A DNA stretch of 64,000 nucleotides from Candidatus Microbacterium colombiense (lineage in GTDB: Bacteria > Actinomycetota > Actinomycetes > Actinomycetales > Microbacteriaceae): the NCBI GenBank assembly GCA_029203165.1, contig CP119308.1:496001-560000 (forward strand), read 5' to 3'. How positions within the stretch are numbered: position 1 is the first letter of the stretch; the number at the start of each line of letters is the position of its first letter. A program made the position numbers and the translations under genes. A model generated the notes under the pieces. The model saw only the letters and a program-made list of their open reading frames with translations. It searched no databases and was not told the DNA's origin. Below are positions 15,820 to 23,912 of the stretch, one piece after another.

Positions 15820-16536
15820 TCACGCGCGGGCAGCCGCGACCTGCCCCTCGAGCAGGGCGAGGGTGCGCGAGGCCTCCGGCTGCAGCCCGAGAATGCGGGC
15901 GAGTTCCAGGGCGAGGGCCGCGTGGCCGGTCGCATTCGGGTGGAACGGGTCGTTCATCAGCCCCCAGGGGATGCCGCCTCCGCCGAGCTCGGTGAAGCGG
16001 GCGAGCTGATCGACCAGGATCACGTCGTCGTGCGCCGCGACAGTGCGCACGGCAGCGGCGAACTCCTCGATCCGGGCGCGCTCGGGAGCGTTCGCGGCAT
16101 CGACGGACGGCGGGGTCTGCAGCACCGGGACCGCGCCGAGATCGCGCACTCGCGACACGAACTCGTTCAGCGACGCCGCGTACTCGTCCGGCGAGATGAC
16201 CGCCCACACGCCGCCGGTCGACATGTCGTTGGTACCGATCATGAGCGTCACGACATCCGGCCGCCACGACGAGACGCGGCGCTCCCAGTCGCCCAGGATG
16301 TCGACGATGCGGTGGCCGCTGATGGCCGAGTTGACGACGATGTCGCGCACCCGCCCGAGCTCCTCGCGGATGATCTCGTGCAGATGCTCGGGGTAGCTGC
16401 GCCCACCCTGCGTGTGCACGAGGCCGTGCGTGATCGAGTCGCCGGTGATGACCCAGTTCAGTGGCTCGTCGCTGGCGAGGGCATCGGCGAGACGGCGGAG
16501 GTCGGCAGCGGCGGTGGGGGAAGAGTCGTTCGGCAC
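15820..16536 (-). CDS. SGNH/GDSL-type hydrolase
   Basis: A 238-residue esterase/lipase-fold protein. Block I is GDSITHG with the catalytic Ser, block III is GTNDMS, and block V DPFHPN supplies the Asp-His pair. There is no signal peptide, so it is cytoplasmic. GTG 16534-16536 is chosen because GDS-first SGNH proteins usually start 20-40 residues before block I; an upstream in-frame ATG at 16591-16593 would collide base for base with the divergent start at 16592. The substrate is unknown; relatives act on acetylated sugars or short acyl esters. Confidence 0.85.
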   Translation of the reverse strand: MPNDSSPTAAADLRRLADALASDEPLNWVITGDSITHGLVHTQGGRSYPEHLHEIIREELGRVRDIVVNSAISGHRIVDILGDWERRVSSWRPDVVTLMIGTNDMSTGGVWAVISPDEYAASLNEFVSRVRDLGAVPVLQTPPSVDAANAPERARIEEFAAAVRTVAAHDDVILVDQLARFTELGGGGIPWGLMNDPFHPNATGHAALALELARILGLQPEASRTLALLEGQVAAARA

Positions 16537-16591
16537 GAGGACGAGCCTATCCGCCGCCCCGTTCGCGCCCCGGATGCGAAAGACTGGTCTC

Positions 16592-17119
16592 ATGACCTCG
16601 CCTGTGCTCGACGCCCTCCTCGCCCGCATCGTCGACAGCGGACTCCTCGACGAACCGGTCGCCGAGAACGGTCTGGTCTACGGGCGCGCGAGCATCGATG
16701 CGGCCGGATCCACCGTGACGGTGAACGTCGATCCCGAGCTGGAGGACGGCGATGACGACGACATCGACACCGACGAGCTCGTGGAGTCGATCTCCCGCAT
16801 CCTCTCGATCAGCGAGTCGCGGTGGCGTGCGGTTGTCGATGAGGTGGCTCTCGACATCGAGGATGCGGTCGACGACGAGCCCGTGATCGAGCAGGTCGAC
16901 CTGCGCGATGATCTCGAGGCGACCTCCGTCGTCGTGTTCGCCGACGCCCTGTTGCTCGCCTTCGATGCCCCGCGTCAGTTCCCCGACTCGCGCATCCTGG
17001 TGCAGCTCGACGAAGACCTCGAGGTCTCCGGCATCGAGGTCAGAGATCGTGAGGGGGCCACCGAGTTCGACACGCTCGATGACCTCCTCGACCACATCAG
17101 CGGGCCCGACGACGAGTGA
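16592..17119 (+). CDS. Acidic hypothetical protein
   Basis: A 175-residue, very acidic cytoplasmic protein with no signal peptide or membrane segment. It has a short acidic run (EDGDDDDIDTDE) near residue 55 and an alternating beta/alpha pattern; the C-terminus ends DDLLDHISGPDDE. I do not recognise a characterised family; it resembles conserved hypothetical proteins of Microbacteriaceae. It is divergent from the SGNH gene and convergent with corA. Function unknown. Confidence 0.75.
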   Translation: MTSPVLDALLARIVDSGLLDEPVAENGLVYGRASIDAAGSTVTVNVDPELEDGDDDDIDTDELVESISRILSISESRWRAVVDEVALDIEDAVDDEPVIEQVDLRDDLEATSVVVFADALLLAFDAPRQFPDSRILVQLDEDLEVSGIEVRDREGATEFDTLDDLLDHISGPDDE

Positions 17120-17140
17120 TCGCCCCCGGCATCCGACCGA

Positions 17141-18142
17141 TCACAGCCACTTCTTGAACTTGAAGACGCCGTAGAGGCCGATCGCGAACGCGGCCATACC
17201 TCCGAGCGCGAGAGGGTAGCCCGCGGCCCAGTGCAGCTCCGGCATCACGTCGAAGTTCATGCCGTAGACGGTGCCGACCAGCGTCGGGGCGAAGATGATC
17301 GCCGCCCACGAGGAGATCTTCTTGATCTCGTCGTTCTGGGCGAGGCTCGCCTCCGACTGCCGCCGCGCGACGAGGGCGGACTGCACGGTGAGCGCGTTCT
17401 CGAGGATCGCGCGGAACGAGTCGACGCGCTCGTTCACCCGGATCGTGTGGTCGAGCACGTCGCGCAGCGAGCGCTGCAGCTCCTCGTCGATGCGGTACTT
17501 GTCGGATCCGCGGCGCAGCCATTCCAGCATCCCCGTGAGCGGGTGCACCGCCCGCTGGAAGTTGATGACCTCGCGCGAGAGCTCGTAGATGCGCCGGGAG
17601 AGGGCATCGTCGTCGCTGTCGCCGAAGAGCTGATCCTCGATCTCGTCGATGTCGTTCAGCAGCCCGGTCACGATCGGCTCGTATCCGTCGACGACCTCAT
17701 CGAGGATCGCGTAGAGCACGGCTTCGGGACCCATCGCGAGCAGCTCGGGGTGGGCCTCCATGCGCTGCCGCACAGCCGAGAGGTTCGGCGATTCCGCGTG
17801 CCGGATCGTGACGACGAAGTCGGGGCCGACGAAGAGGTGCAGCTCGCCGAACTCGATCGACTCCTGCTCGTCGCGGTAGCGGGCGGGGCGCAGCACCGCG
17901 AACAGGGTGTCGCCGTAGCGCTCGACCTTCGACCGCTGGTGTCCGGAGAGTGCGTCCTCGACCGCGAGGGGATGCAGGTCGAACTCCCGCGCGACCGAAT
18001 CGACCTCCTGCGGGCTGGGTCGGTACAGGCCGATCCACGCGATTCCGCCGATCGCACTGAGGGTGCGGGAGGTGTCATCCAGGTTCTTGAGGGTCTCCAC
18101 GCGACGTCCGTGGACGTACACGCCGTTGTCGATGAGGGCCAT
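17141..18142 (-). CDS. corA: CorA family Mg2+/Co2+ transporter
   Basis: A 333-residue CorA-type channel. The N-terminal cytoplasmic alpha/beta domain and long stalk helix are followed by two C-terminal transmembrane helices with the signature YGMNFDVMPE loop between them; GMN is the selectivity motif. The short basic tail KFKKWL is typical. The start at 18140-18142 follows GGAG at six-base spacing on the minus strand. The upstream 400 bases hold a palindrome but I see no conserved Mg2+ riboswitch. Confidence 0.93.
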   Translation of the reverse strand: MALIDNGVYVHGRRVETLKNLDDTSRTLSAIGGIAWIGLYRPSPQEVDSVAREFDLHPLAVEDALSGHQRSKVERYGDTLFAVLRPARYRDEQESIEFGELHLFVGPDFVVTIRHAESPNLSAVRQRMEAHPELLAMGPEAVLYAILDEVVDGYEPIVTGLLNDIDEIEDQLFGDSDDDALSRRIYELSREVINFQRAVHPLTGMLEWLRRGSDKYRIDEELQRSLRDVLDHTIRVNERVDSFRAILENALTVQSALVARRQSEASLAQNDEIKKISSWAAIIFAPTLVGTVYGMNFDVMPELHWAAGYPLALGGMAAFAIGLYGVFKFKKWL

Positions 18143-18540
18143 GATCGGCTCCGTTCTCGCGCGCGCACACGACAGCATCAGGCTGTGTGCGCAGAATTCG
18201 TCAGGGGGCGGATGACGCCGCCGACGGCTGCGGAGAAGGACGTGCGATCGCGGAGCGGATGCTCAACGCGCGAGCGCAGGGAGTCGCGACGCAGCGGTGG
18301 CGGCGTCGATACTATCGTCGGACATCGCCATCACCGCCTTTCGGACGCTCCTGGGGTCGATCGACCCAAGGGGCGAGCTTACTCCCCGTTCCTGGGGGTT
18401 CGCGCCGTCGCTGCCGGAACCGTGGTCCCACGAGTGCACGACATGCGGGCGAGTGCACGGGATGCTGACGCGCAGAACCCGTGCACTCGGCAGGAACCCG
18501 TGCACTCGGCACCAGCCGAGCCCCGCAGCGTCTGTGCCGG
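18143..18540. other. 398-base intergenic region upstream of corA
   Basis: No convincing gene. The region contains the perfect 14-bp palindrome GGGTCGATCGACCC at 18354-18367 and a minus-strand 22-codon ORF (start near 18331, stop at 18263-18265, ending RLPALAR) about 120 bases upstream of corA, which might be a leader but has no support beyond position. The left end is probably the corA 5' leader, the right end the terminator of the SDR gene. Confidence 0.4.
18450..18490. terminator. Hairpin downstream of the SDR gene
   Basis: CGAGTGCACGGG at 18450-18461 pairs with CCCGTGCACTCG at 18478-18489, a 12-bp stem with a 16-base loop. CCCGTGCACTCGGCA is repeated at 18478 and 18497, and GAGTGCACG also at 18432, so several alternative stems are possible. 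It follows the minus-strand SDR gene that ends at 18541. Confidence 0.55.
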
Positions 18541-19383
18541 TCAGCGCGGAGGGATGCCGACGAGTTCGGCGCTGCGCTGCCACAGTGCCTCGGCGAGGGC
18601 GGCGTCGTCTGTCTGCGGGTTCACGCGGTTGCTCAGCACGCGCTCGTCGTAGTAGGCGCCCGAGAACCAGGTCTCATCCGGGGTGCCGTCGATGAACCAG
18701 CGCAGGGTGCCGCCGCCCTGCTCCGCGCTGATGAGCAGCAGTCGCTTCAACGGGGTGCGGTACACGAGCCGCATGATGCTGGACGACTCCGAGGCGAAGT
18801 TCGTGCTCACGGTTCCGGGGTGGAAGGCGACCGCGCGCAGTCCCTCGGCGTGGAACCTGGTGTGCAGGCTCTTCGTGAACAGCACGTTCGCGAGTTTCGC
18901 GTCGCCATAGGCCTTGTTGGCGCTGTACTTCGTGCGGTTGTCGAGGTCGTCGATGTCGAGGTGTCCGAACAGGCGGTGGGCGACGCTCGAGGTGTTGATG
19001 ACGGCGGCTCCCGACCGCAGCAGCTGGGGCAGCAGCAGGTTCGTGAGCAGGAAAGGAGCCAGGTGGTTCACCTGAAGCGTCTTCTCGAACCCGTCGACCG
19101 TGGGGGTCCGGTCGCCGAAGATGCCGCCCGCGTTGTTGGCGAGCACATCGATGCCGTCGTCGCCCACTTCGGTGGAGATCTGTGCGGCGAGCTGCCGCAC
19201 GTCGTCGAGTCGTGCGAAGTCAGCGGTGAAGTGCATCGCTCCGGTCTCGGCGGCGACGGCTCTGGTCTTCTCCGCGGAGCGGCCGACGAGGATCAGCCGG
19301 TGTCCCTCGGGGGCGAGTTGCCGAGCGGCCGCAGCGCCGATGCCATCGGAGGCGCCGGTGATGATGATCGTCTTCCGCGTCAT
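18541..19383 (-). CDS. Short-chain dehydrogenase/reductase
   Basis: A 280-residue classical SDR of the retinol-dehydrogenase-like type. The Rossmann motif is TGASDGIG (about residues 9-16), NNAGG follows at about 85, and the active-site Tyr-Lys pair occurs in an unusual YSANKAYGDAKLAN context (YGDAK, Tyr and Lys four apart). Substrate-proximal Ser is in INTSSVAH. It should be NADP-dependent; the substrate is unknown. ATG 19381-19383 is preferred because it places the glycine motif at the usual distance; an upstream ATG at 19437 would add 18 residues without family support. Confidence 0.88.
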   Translation of the reverse strand: MTRKTIIITGASDGIGAAAARQLAPEGHRLILVGRSAEKTRAVAAETGAMHFTADFARLDDVRQLAAQISTEVGDDGIDVLANNAGGIFGDRTPTVDGFEKTLQVNHLAPFLLTNLLLPQLLRSGAAVINTSSVAHRLFGHLDIDDLDNRTKYSANKAYGDAKLANVLFTKSLHTRFHAEGLRAVAFHPGTVSTNFASESSSIMRLVYRTPLKRLLLISAEQGGGTLRWFIDGTPDETWFSGAYYDERVLSNRVNPQTDDAALAEALWQRSAELVGIPPR

Positions 19384-19592
19384 GAGCTGCCGTCCGTCGA
19401 GGTCGGAGTGGATGCCGGGGGGCGAGTGGCTGTGCATCCGTTACCCGTCGATCCCTGCTCGTTCGATGCTAGGGCAGATCGTGTCGTGGCTCGCGACATC
19501 GGGCGCCGTCGGGCGCCGCGCGGCTCTGGCATGATCGGGTATGAAGCCGCGCCTGCGGTGTCGACGGTGGTGACGGCAGAGGGAGGGCGTTT

Positions 19593-19898
19593 TTGCGACT
19601 CCTCAGCGGTCTGGGTGCGATCCTGTTCCTCATCCTCCGGGGCTGCGTGCTGTGGCTCCTGATCCCGTTCGCATTCCTGGCCTGGCTCCTCTTCCATTCC
19701 TGGGCGCAGCGAGCCACGCTCCGGCAGGCGCTGTGCTGGTACGACGCTTGCCTGACACTCGGGCTGGTGCGCGGGATGCTGCGCCCGTTGCTCCGGCCAT
19801 CGCGCAGTTTCTCCGTTCGAGCCCTTCCGCGGATGAGTGCGCTCGAATCGCACCGGATCCGCCTCGTCGGCATGGACGTCGTCGACCTGGTCGGATGA
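19593..19898 (+). CDS. Small membrane protein of unknown function
   Basis: A 101-residue protein starting at TTG 19593, six bases after GGGAGG. One long hydrophobic stretch (GAILFLILRGCVLWLLIPFAFLAWLLF) may form one or two membrane helices; the rest is basic and ends RLVGMDVVDLVG. I do not recognise the family. It lies in a short gap between the SDR gene and a minus-strand nuclease-like gene. Confidence 0.5.
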   Translation: MRLLSGLGAILFLILRGCVLWLLIPFAFLAWLLFHSWAQRATLRQALCWYDACLTLGLVRGMLRPLLRPSRSFSVRALPRMSALESHRIRLVGMDVVDLVG

Positions 19899-19932
19899 TC
19901 GGCCCTTCGCTCACCCGACCCACCCACGCCCG

Positions 19933-20763
19933 TCACCGCAGGTACGCGTCGACGAGGAGGGCACCCCGGATCGTGCGCAGCTCGTCGATGATGCGGGCGA
20001 TCCCCGACGCGCCGACCGAAGACAGCACCAGGTCGTGCGGGCCCAGCGGTTCGAGCGTGCCGGTGCGGATGCGGATGACCTCCCACCCCGCGGCACGAAG
20101 CGCTCGGTCCTTCCGCAGATCGGCATCCTGTCGCTTGCCCACGTGCTCAAGGCCGTGACGTCCGACAGTGTCGTACTCGATCGCGACCCGCAGCTCGGGG
20201 AACACGATGTCGGGCCAGACCTCCGTGTGGCGGAAGAACGGCCGTGACACCTTCACCGCGTTGATCGCGGCGTCGAACTCGATCCGTGCGGTGAGGCCGG
20301 CGCGGAGTCGCCCCTCTGCGGCGGATGCGGGGCGCGGCGCGCATGTGCTCACGAACGCGGTGCCGGTGGGCAGATCGGGGGTCTTCGTGCAGAGCGCGGG
20401 TGCGGGGCGACGCGGCGCGCGGGCAACGGGGCGAGCCTCGCCCAGCACGACCGGCTGCGGCCGGGCGAGCGAGGAGCAGTCCGGACACCACGCCGAGCGT
20501 CGCCGCACCGGGCCGGGGCGCTCGCGCTGCTCGGTCGGAGTGGCCGCGAAGACGTGTCCGACCGGGCACTCCCAGCACAGCAGCACGTCGGCCGCGAGAG
20601 GGATCTGCGACAGGACGATGCCCTGATTCAACTCCGGATGGTACTGCCGCACCAGCTCGGGATACGCCGCCCACCCGGCGCGATACGTGCCCACCGCATA
20701 CGGGACGGCGCGACCGCGGGAGAACTGCCGTCGCGCCCACCACTGCATCACCGGCTCAGGCAC
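19933..20763 (-). CDS. Zinc-ribbon protein with DUF559/VSR-like endonuclease domain
   Basis: A 276-residue two-domain protein. Residues about 55-110 form a probable zinc ribbon of the DUF4379 type (CWECPVGHVFAAT ... CPDC). The C-terminal 110 residues match the DUF559/very-short-patch-repair-like nuclease fold: PDIVFPELRVAIEYDTVGRH holds the acidic metal-binding residues (D, E, D), followed by DADLRKDRALRAAGWEVIRIR. It may be a DNA repair or defence nuclease; this is inferred only from fold. GTG 20761-20763 is chosen; ATG 20746-20748 is a close alternative. It is divergent from dinB. Confidence 0.7.
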   Translation of the reverse strand: MPEPVMQWWARRQFSRGRAVPYAVGTYRAGWAAYPELVRQYHPELNQGIVLSQIPLAADVLLCWECPVGHVFAATPTEQRERPGPVRRRSAWCPDCSSLARPQPVVLGEARPVARAPRRPAPALCTKTPDLPTGTAFVSTCAPRPASAAEGRLRAGLTARIEFDAAINAVKVSRPFFRHTEVWPDIVFPELRVAIEYDTVGRHGLEHVGKRQDADLRKDRALRAAGWEVIRIRTGTLEPLGPHDLVLSSVGASGIARIIDELRTIRGALLVDAYLR

Positions 20764-20874
20764 GCGCCGACCATACGTGTGGCCGCCGACATCGCCGTTT
20801 GTGCGACCCGATAGCGACGCCGATGTCGTGGGTCCGTGCGACGATCCGCACGGGGCGGGAGACAGGGGAACACG

Positions 20875-22071
20875 ATGCGCGGGGAAGCGACGGTGCTGCA
20901 CGCCGACCTCGACGCGTTCTACGCGTCGGTCGAGCAGCGTGACGCGCCCGAACTCCGCGGTCGGCCGGTGATCGTGGGCGGCGGGGTCGTGCTCGCCGCG
21001 AGCTACGAGGCGAAGGCGCGCGGAGTGCGCACAGCCATGGGTGGCAGACAGGCGCTTGACCTCTGCCCGGATGCGGTCGTCGTCCCGCCGCGCATGGAGG
21101 CCTACTCCGCCGCGAGCAAAGACGTGTTCGCGATCTTCCGCGACACCACCCCGCTCGTCGAAGGGCTCTCGATCGATGAGGCGTTCCTCGAGGTCGGTGG
21201 TCTGCGACGGATCGCCGGCACGCCGGAGCAGATCGCCGCGCATCTGCGCGAACGCGTGCGAACCGAGGTCGGGCTGGCGATCTCGGTCGGGATCGCGCGC
21301 ACCAAGTTCCTCGCCAAGGTCGCGAGCGCCGTGAGCAAGCCCGATGGGTTGCTGCTCGTCGAGCCCGAGCGCGAGGAGCAGTTCCTGCTTCCGCTTCCGG
21401 TCGAGCGGCTGTGGGGCGTGGGTGCGGTGACGGCCGAGAAGCTGCACCGCTACGGCGTGCGAACGGTCGGACAGCTCGCCGAGCTCGAGGCCGCGACGGC
21501 GGAACGGATGCTGGGAAAAGCAGTGGGAGCGCACGTGCACGCCCTGGCCCGGCTACGGGATCCGCGGCCGGTCGACACCACCCGGCGACGCGGATCCATC
21601 GGCTCGCAGCGCGCACTCGGCTCGCGTCCGCGGGCTCCCGAGGAACTCGACCTCATCCTCACCCAGATCGTCGATCGGCTCGCGCGACGGCTCCGCGACG
21701 GCGATCGCGCGTGCCGTTGCGTCGTGCTGCGCCTGCGCTTCGGCGACTTCTCGAGGGCCACGCGCTCGCGCACACTGCGAGGGCCCACCGACCGCACCGC
21801 CATCCTGCTCACGGTGGCTCGTGCTCTGCTCACCGCCGCGCAGCCCGAGATCGCCGCGCGCGGCATCACCCTGATCGGCCTGTCATTGTCGCAGCTCGAG
21901 CATGCCGATCGGGTGCAGCCGGAGCTGCCGATCGATTGGGGCGACGAGGCGCGCCTCGACACCGTGCTCGATACGCTGCGCGAGCGCTACGGCACGACCT
22001 CGGTGTCGCGAGCGGCGCAGCTGGGGCGCGATCCGGGGTGGTCGTCGCCGATCCTGCCGGAGCACGAGTGA
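20875..22071 (+). CDS. dinB: DNA polymerase IV (Y family)
   Basis: A 398-residue translesion polymerase. Catalytic motifs are complete: LHADLDAFYASVEQ (first metal Asp), YEAKARGVRT, and LSIDEAFLEV (second metal Asp-Glu). The thumb HhH region GVGAVTAEKLHRYGVRTVGQL and little-finger domain follow. The C-terminal PELPIDWG resembles a beta-clamp-binding element. ATG 20875 follows AGGGGA. I see no LexA box in the divergent region upstream, only CGACATCG/CGATGTCG half-sites at 20787 and 20821, so SOS control is not evident. Confidence 0.92.
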   Translation: MRGEATVLHADLDAFYASVEQRDAPELRGRPVIVGGGVVLAASYEAKARGVRTAMGGRQALDLCPDAVVVPPRMEAYSAASKDVFAIFRDTTPLVEGLSIDEAFLEVGGLRRIAGTPEQIAAHLRERVRTEVGLAISVGIARTKFLAKVASAVSKPDGLLLVEPEREEQFLLPLPVERLWGVGAVTAEKLHRYGVRTVGQLAELEAATAERMLGKAVGAHVHALARLRDPRPVDTTRRRGSIGSQRALGSRPRAPEELDLILTQIVDRLARRLRDGDRACRCVVLRLRFGDFSRATRSRTLRGPTDRTAILLTVARALLTAAQPEIAARGITLIGLSLSQLEHADRVQPELPIDWGDEARLDTVLDTLRERYGTTSVSRAAQLGRDPGWSSPILPEHE

Positions 22072-22077
22072 CCGCGG

Positions 22078-22803
22078 TCAGGCGGCGGGGCCGCCCGCGC
22101 CGCGGCTGCGGGCGACATAGACCGTGTTCGACGACGTTCCCCCGGTCACCGCGTTCGCGAAGTCGACCACGTGGGCCACCGCATCGTCGAAGACCGCGCG
22201 CAACGTCGTCATGAAGTCCTCGTCGGGCGGATCGTCCGACCACAGGGCGAATGCGCCGTCGTCGGTCAGATGCCGATCGAGGGCGCGGAGCCCGTCCACG
22301 GTGTACAGATCGGCGTGCGTCGGGTCGAGCTGGTGCCGCGGGGAGTGATCCACGTCGAGGAGGATCGCCGTGTACGCAGGCTGCCCTTCGGCGGGCTCTG
22401 CACGCATGAGGGCGAAGAAGTCGTCCTCGACGAGTCGCGTGCGTTCGTCGTCGACGAGCTCCGCCGAGACCGGAAGCAGCTTGCGCTGATGCCATCCGAT
22501 CACCGCTCCGAGTCGATCGACGACCGTGAGCGAGCCCACGCGTTCGTCGCGCAATGCCGTGACGGCCGTGTACCCGAGCCCGAGACCGCCGACCAGCACG
22601 GCGAGGCCATCACCGGAGACCGCGGCGAGTCCCAGTCGGGAGAGCTCCTCCTCGGCCACGGTGAACAGGCTCGACATCAGGAATTCCTCGCCGAGCTTGA
22701 CCTCGTAGACCTCCTGCCCCACCGACGGCTCCATGCGCCGACGCAGCATCAGGTCGCCGATCGGCGTCTCCTGGAAGTCGAGCTCTTCGAATCGAGTGAT
22801 CAT
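22078..22803 (-). CDS. Spermidine-synthase-like methyltransferase-fold protein
   Basis: A 241-residue protein with the SpeE-like Rossmann fold. The cofactor loop is VLVGGLGLGYTA and the acidic motif AILLDVDHSPRH corresponds to the region that holds the active-site Asp in polyamine synthases. The N-terminal beta-hairpin domain of true spermidine synthases is reduced. No other polyamine gene is nearby, so the reaction is uncertain. It starts five bases after the stop of the upstream coiled-coil gene, suggesting co-transcription. Confidence 0.7.
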   Translation of the reverse strand: MITRFEELDFQETPIGDLMLRRRMEPSVGQEVYEVKLGEEFLMSSLFTVAEEELSRLGLAAVSGDGLAVLVGGLGLGYTAVTALRDERVGSLTVVDRLGAVIGWHQRKLLPVSAELVDDERTRLVEDDFFALMRAEPAEGQPAYTAILLDVDHSPRHQLDPTHADLYTVDGLRALDRHLTDDGAFALWSDDPPDEDFMTTLRAVFDDAVAHVVDFANAVTGGTSSNTVYVARSRGAGGPAA

Positions 22804-22808
22804 CGCGG

Positions 22809-23621
22809 TCAGGCGGTCTCGTCGCGCAGAGGCAACCGCATCCGCTCCGGCTCGGGCTCCGGCTCGGGAGCGACGGATGCCGGTGCTGCGGCCTGTGCCG
22901 GCAGCTCGCGCGCGACCTGCTTCTCGAGCACGGTCACGGCGTCGTCGCTCAGCAGGATGAGGCCGTCGAGCTCCTCGCGCACGCGCTTGTACGCGATGTT
23001 GCGTTCGGCCTGCGTCGCCGACTCATCGACCGCGACCTTCAGCAGTTGCTGTGCGCGGTCGAGCCTTTTGCGCTCGGGCTCGGTGAACGTCGAGTCTCGC
23101 AGGCGCCGCGCATCCCTCTCGGCGATCTCGAACGCCACGGCGTAGTCGCCGACGGCCTGCAGGTATTCGCCGACCTGCTGTTCGCTGACCTTCGCCTCGG
23201 CCGAGGGCGGGCGCAGAGCATCCGCCTTCTTCTTGGCCCGCAGGAACGCGGCGGTCAGCGGTTGACGACCGTCGCTCATGGCCGGGAAGGCGATCAGTTT
23301 CGCGACGTCGAGCTCGTAGTCGAGCCAGTGCGCGGTGATCTCATCGTGCTCGGCGAACAGGCGCACGAGCAGGTCGTTCGGGGCGACGGATGCCGTGGTG
23401 TCGATGATCGAGGGGCCGCGCCGCTTGGCCTGCTGCGTGAGTCCGCGGGCCTCGATCTCAGCGGTCTTGAGCTGCGCCTTCATGCGCAGGGTCTCGAGCC
23501 GACGCTCGTGACGGCGCTTGGAATTGCGCTCCCACGCCTTGGCAGCGCCACCGGCCACCCCCATGATCGGGAAGATGATCCACCAGGGCACAGTGCCGAG
23601 CCACGTCCAGAACGGTTCCAT
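22809..23621 (-). CDS. Membrane-anchored coiled-coil protein of unknown function
   Basis: A 270-residue protein with one N-terminal membrane segment (WTWLGTVPWWIIFPIMGVAGG) followed by long charged helices: RKRRHERRLETLRMKAQ-like and ERDARRLRDSTFTEPERKRLDR segments suggest coiled coil. The C-terminus is Pro/Glu-rich (EPEPEPE). It resembles conserved actinobacterial proteins without assigned function. It leads a two-gene unit with the spermidine-synthase-like gene. Confidence 0.65.
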   Translation of the reverse strand: MEPFWTWLGTVPWWIIFPIMGVAGGAAKAWERNSKRRHERRLETLRMKAQLKTAEIEARGLTQQAKRRGPSIIDTTASVAPNDLLVRLFAEHDEITAHWLDYELDVAKLIAFPAMSDGRQPLTAAFLRAKKKADALRPPSAEAKVSEQQVGEYLQAVGDYAVAFEIAERDARRLRDSTFTEPERKRLDRAQQLLKVAVDESATQAERNIAYKRVREELDGLILLSDDAVTVLEKQVARELPAQAAAPASVAPEPEPEPERMRLPLRDETA

Positions 23622-23710
23622 GATGTGCTCAGCCTACTTCTCGCACGCCCGCCCCGCGGAGATTCTCCGGCGGACCCCGCGTGCTCCCCGTCCCGGGCGA
23701 CCGGTCGCAG

Positions 23711-23820
23711 ATGGTCGCATCCACTCCCTCGTGGCGACAGGATGCGATCTCCCCCACGCGAGGCCGGGCGCATGTGGCCGCATCCGCACCTCCAGAGCGG
23801 CAGAATGCGCCCGCCTGCGC
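23711..23820. repeat. Intergenic repeat family 2, copy A
   Basis: A roughly 110-base element built of spaced words TGGTCGC, GGCGACA, GATGCG, CCCCCACGCG, ATGTGGCCGC and AATGCGCCC in a fixed order. The same order with similar spacing is found at 56540-56660 and 59192-59295. It lies between the divergent coiled-coil and hydrolase genes. Similarity is by eye. Confidence 0.45.
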
Positions 23821-23863
23821 CCGCCTGCGCCCGAGCGCCCCACTACCCCCAAGCTGTGGTCAT

Positions 23864-23886
23864 TGATATAGTCAACGCAATTGACT
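23864..23886 (+). promoter_or_regulatory. Extended -10 promoter with overlapping dyad, hydrolase/M20 operon
   Basis: TGATATAGT (23864-23872) fits an extended -10 (TGnTATAGT). It overlaps the dyad AGTCAA-cgcaa-TTGACT (23870-23886). Seventeen of 20 bases from 23864 are also present at 32434-32453 upstream of the S9 peptidase gene. Placement over the start site suggests a repressor operator; the TetR protein encoded at 25909-26622 is the nearest candidate. Confidence 0.5.
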
Positions 23887-23912
23887 TGCACGTTGGGCAC
23901 GAGAGTTGGACG

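Noticed and set aside
18143..18540. Mg2+ riboswitch (M-box) upstream of corA
   Set aside because: None of the conserved M-box blocks were found; only a 14-bp palindrome and a weak short ORF.
20764..20874. LexA/SOS box before dinB
   Set aside because: No GAAC-N4-GTTC type site; CGACATCG/CGATGTCG half-sites are too far apart to be a LexA box.
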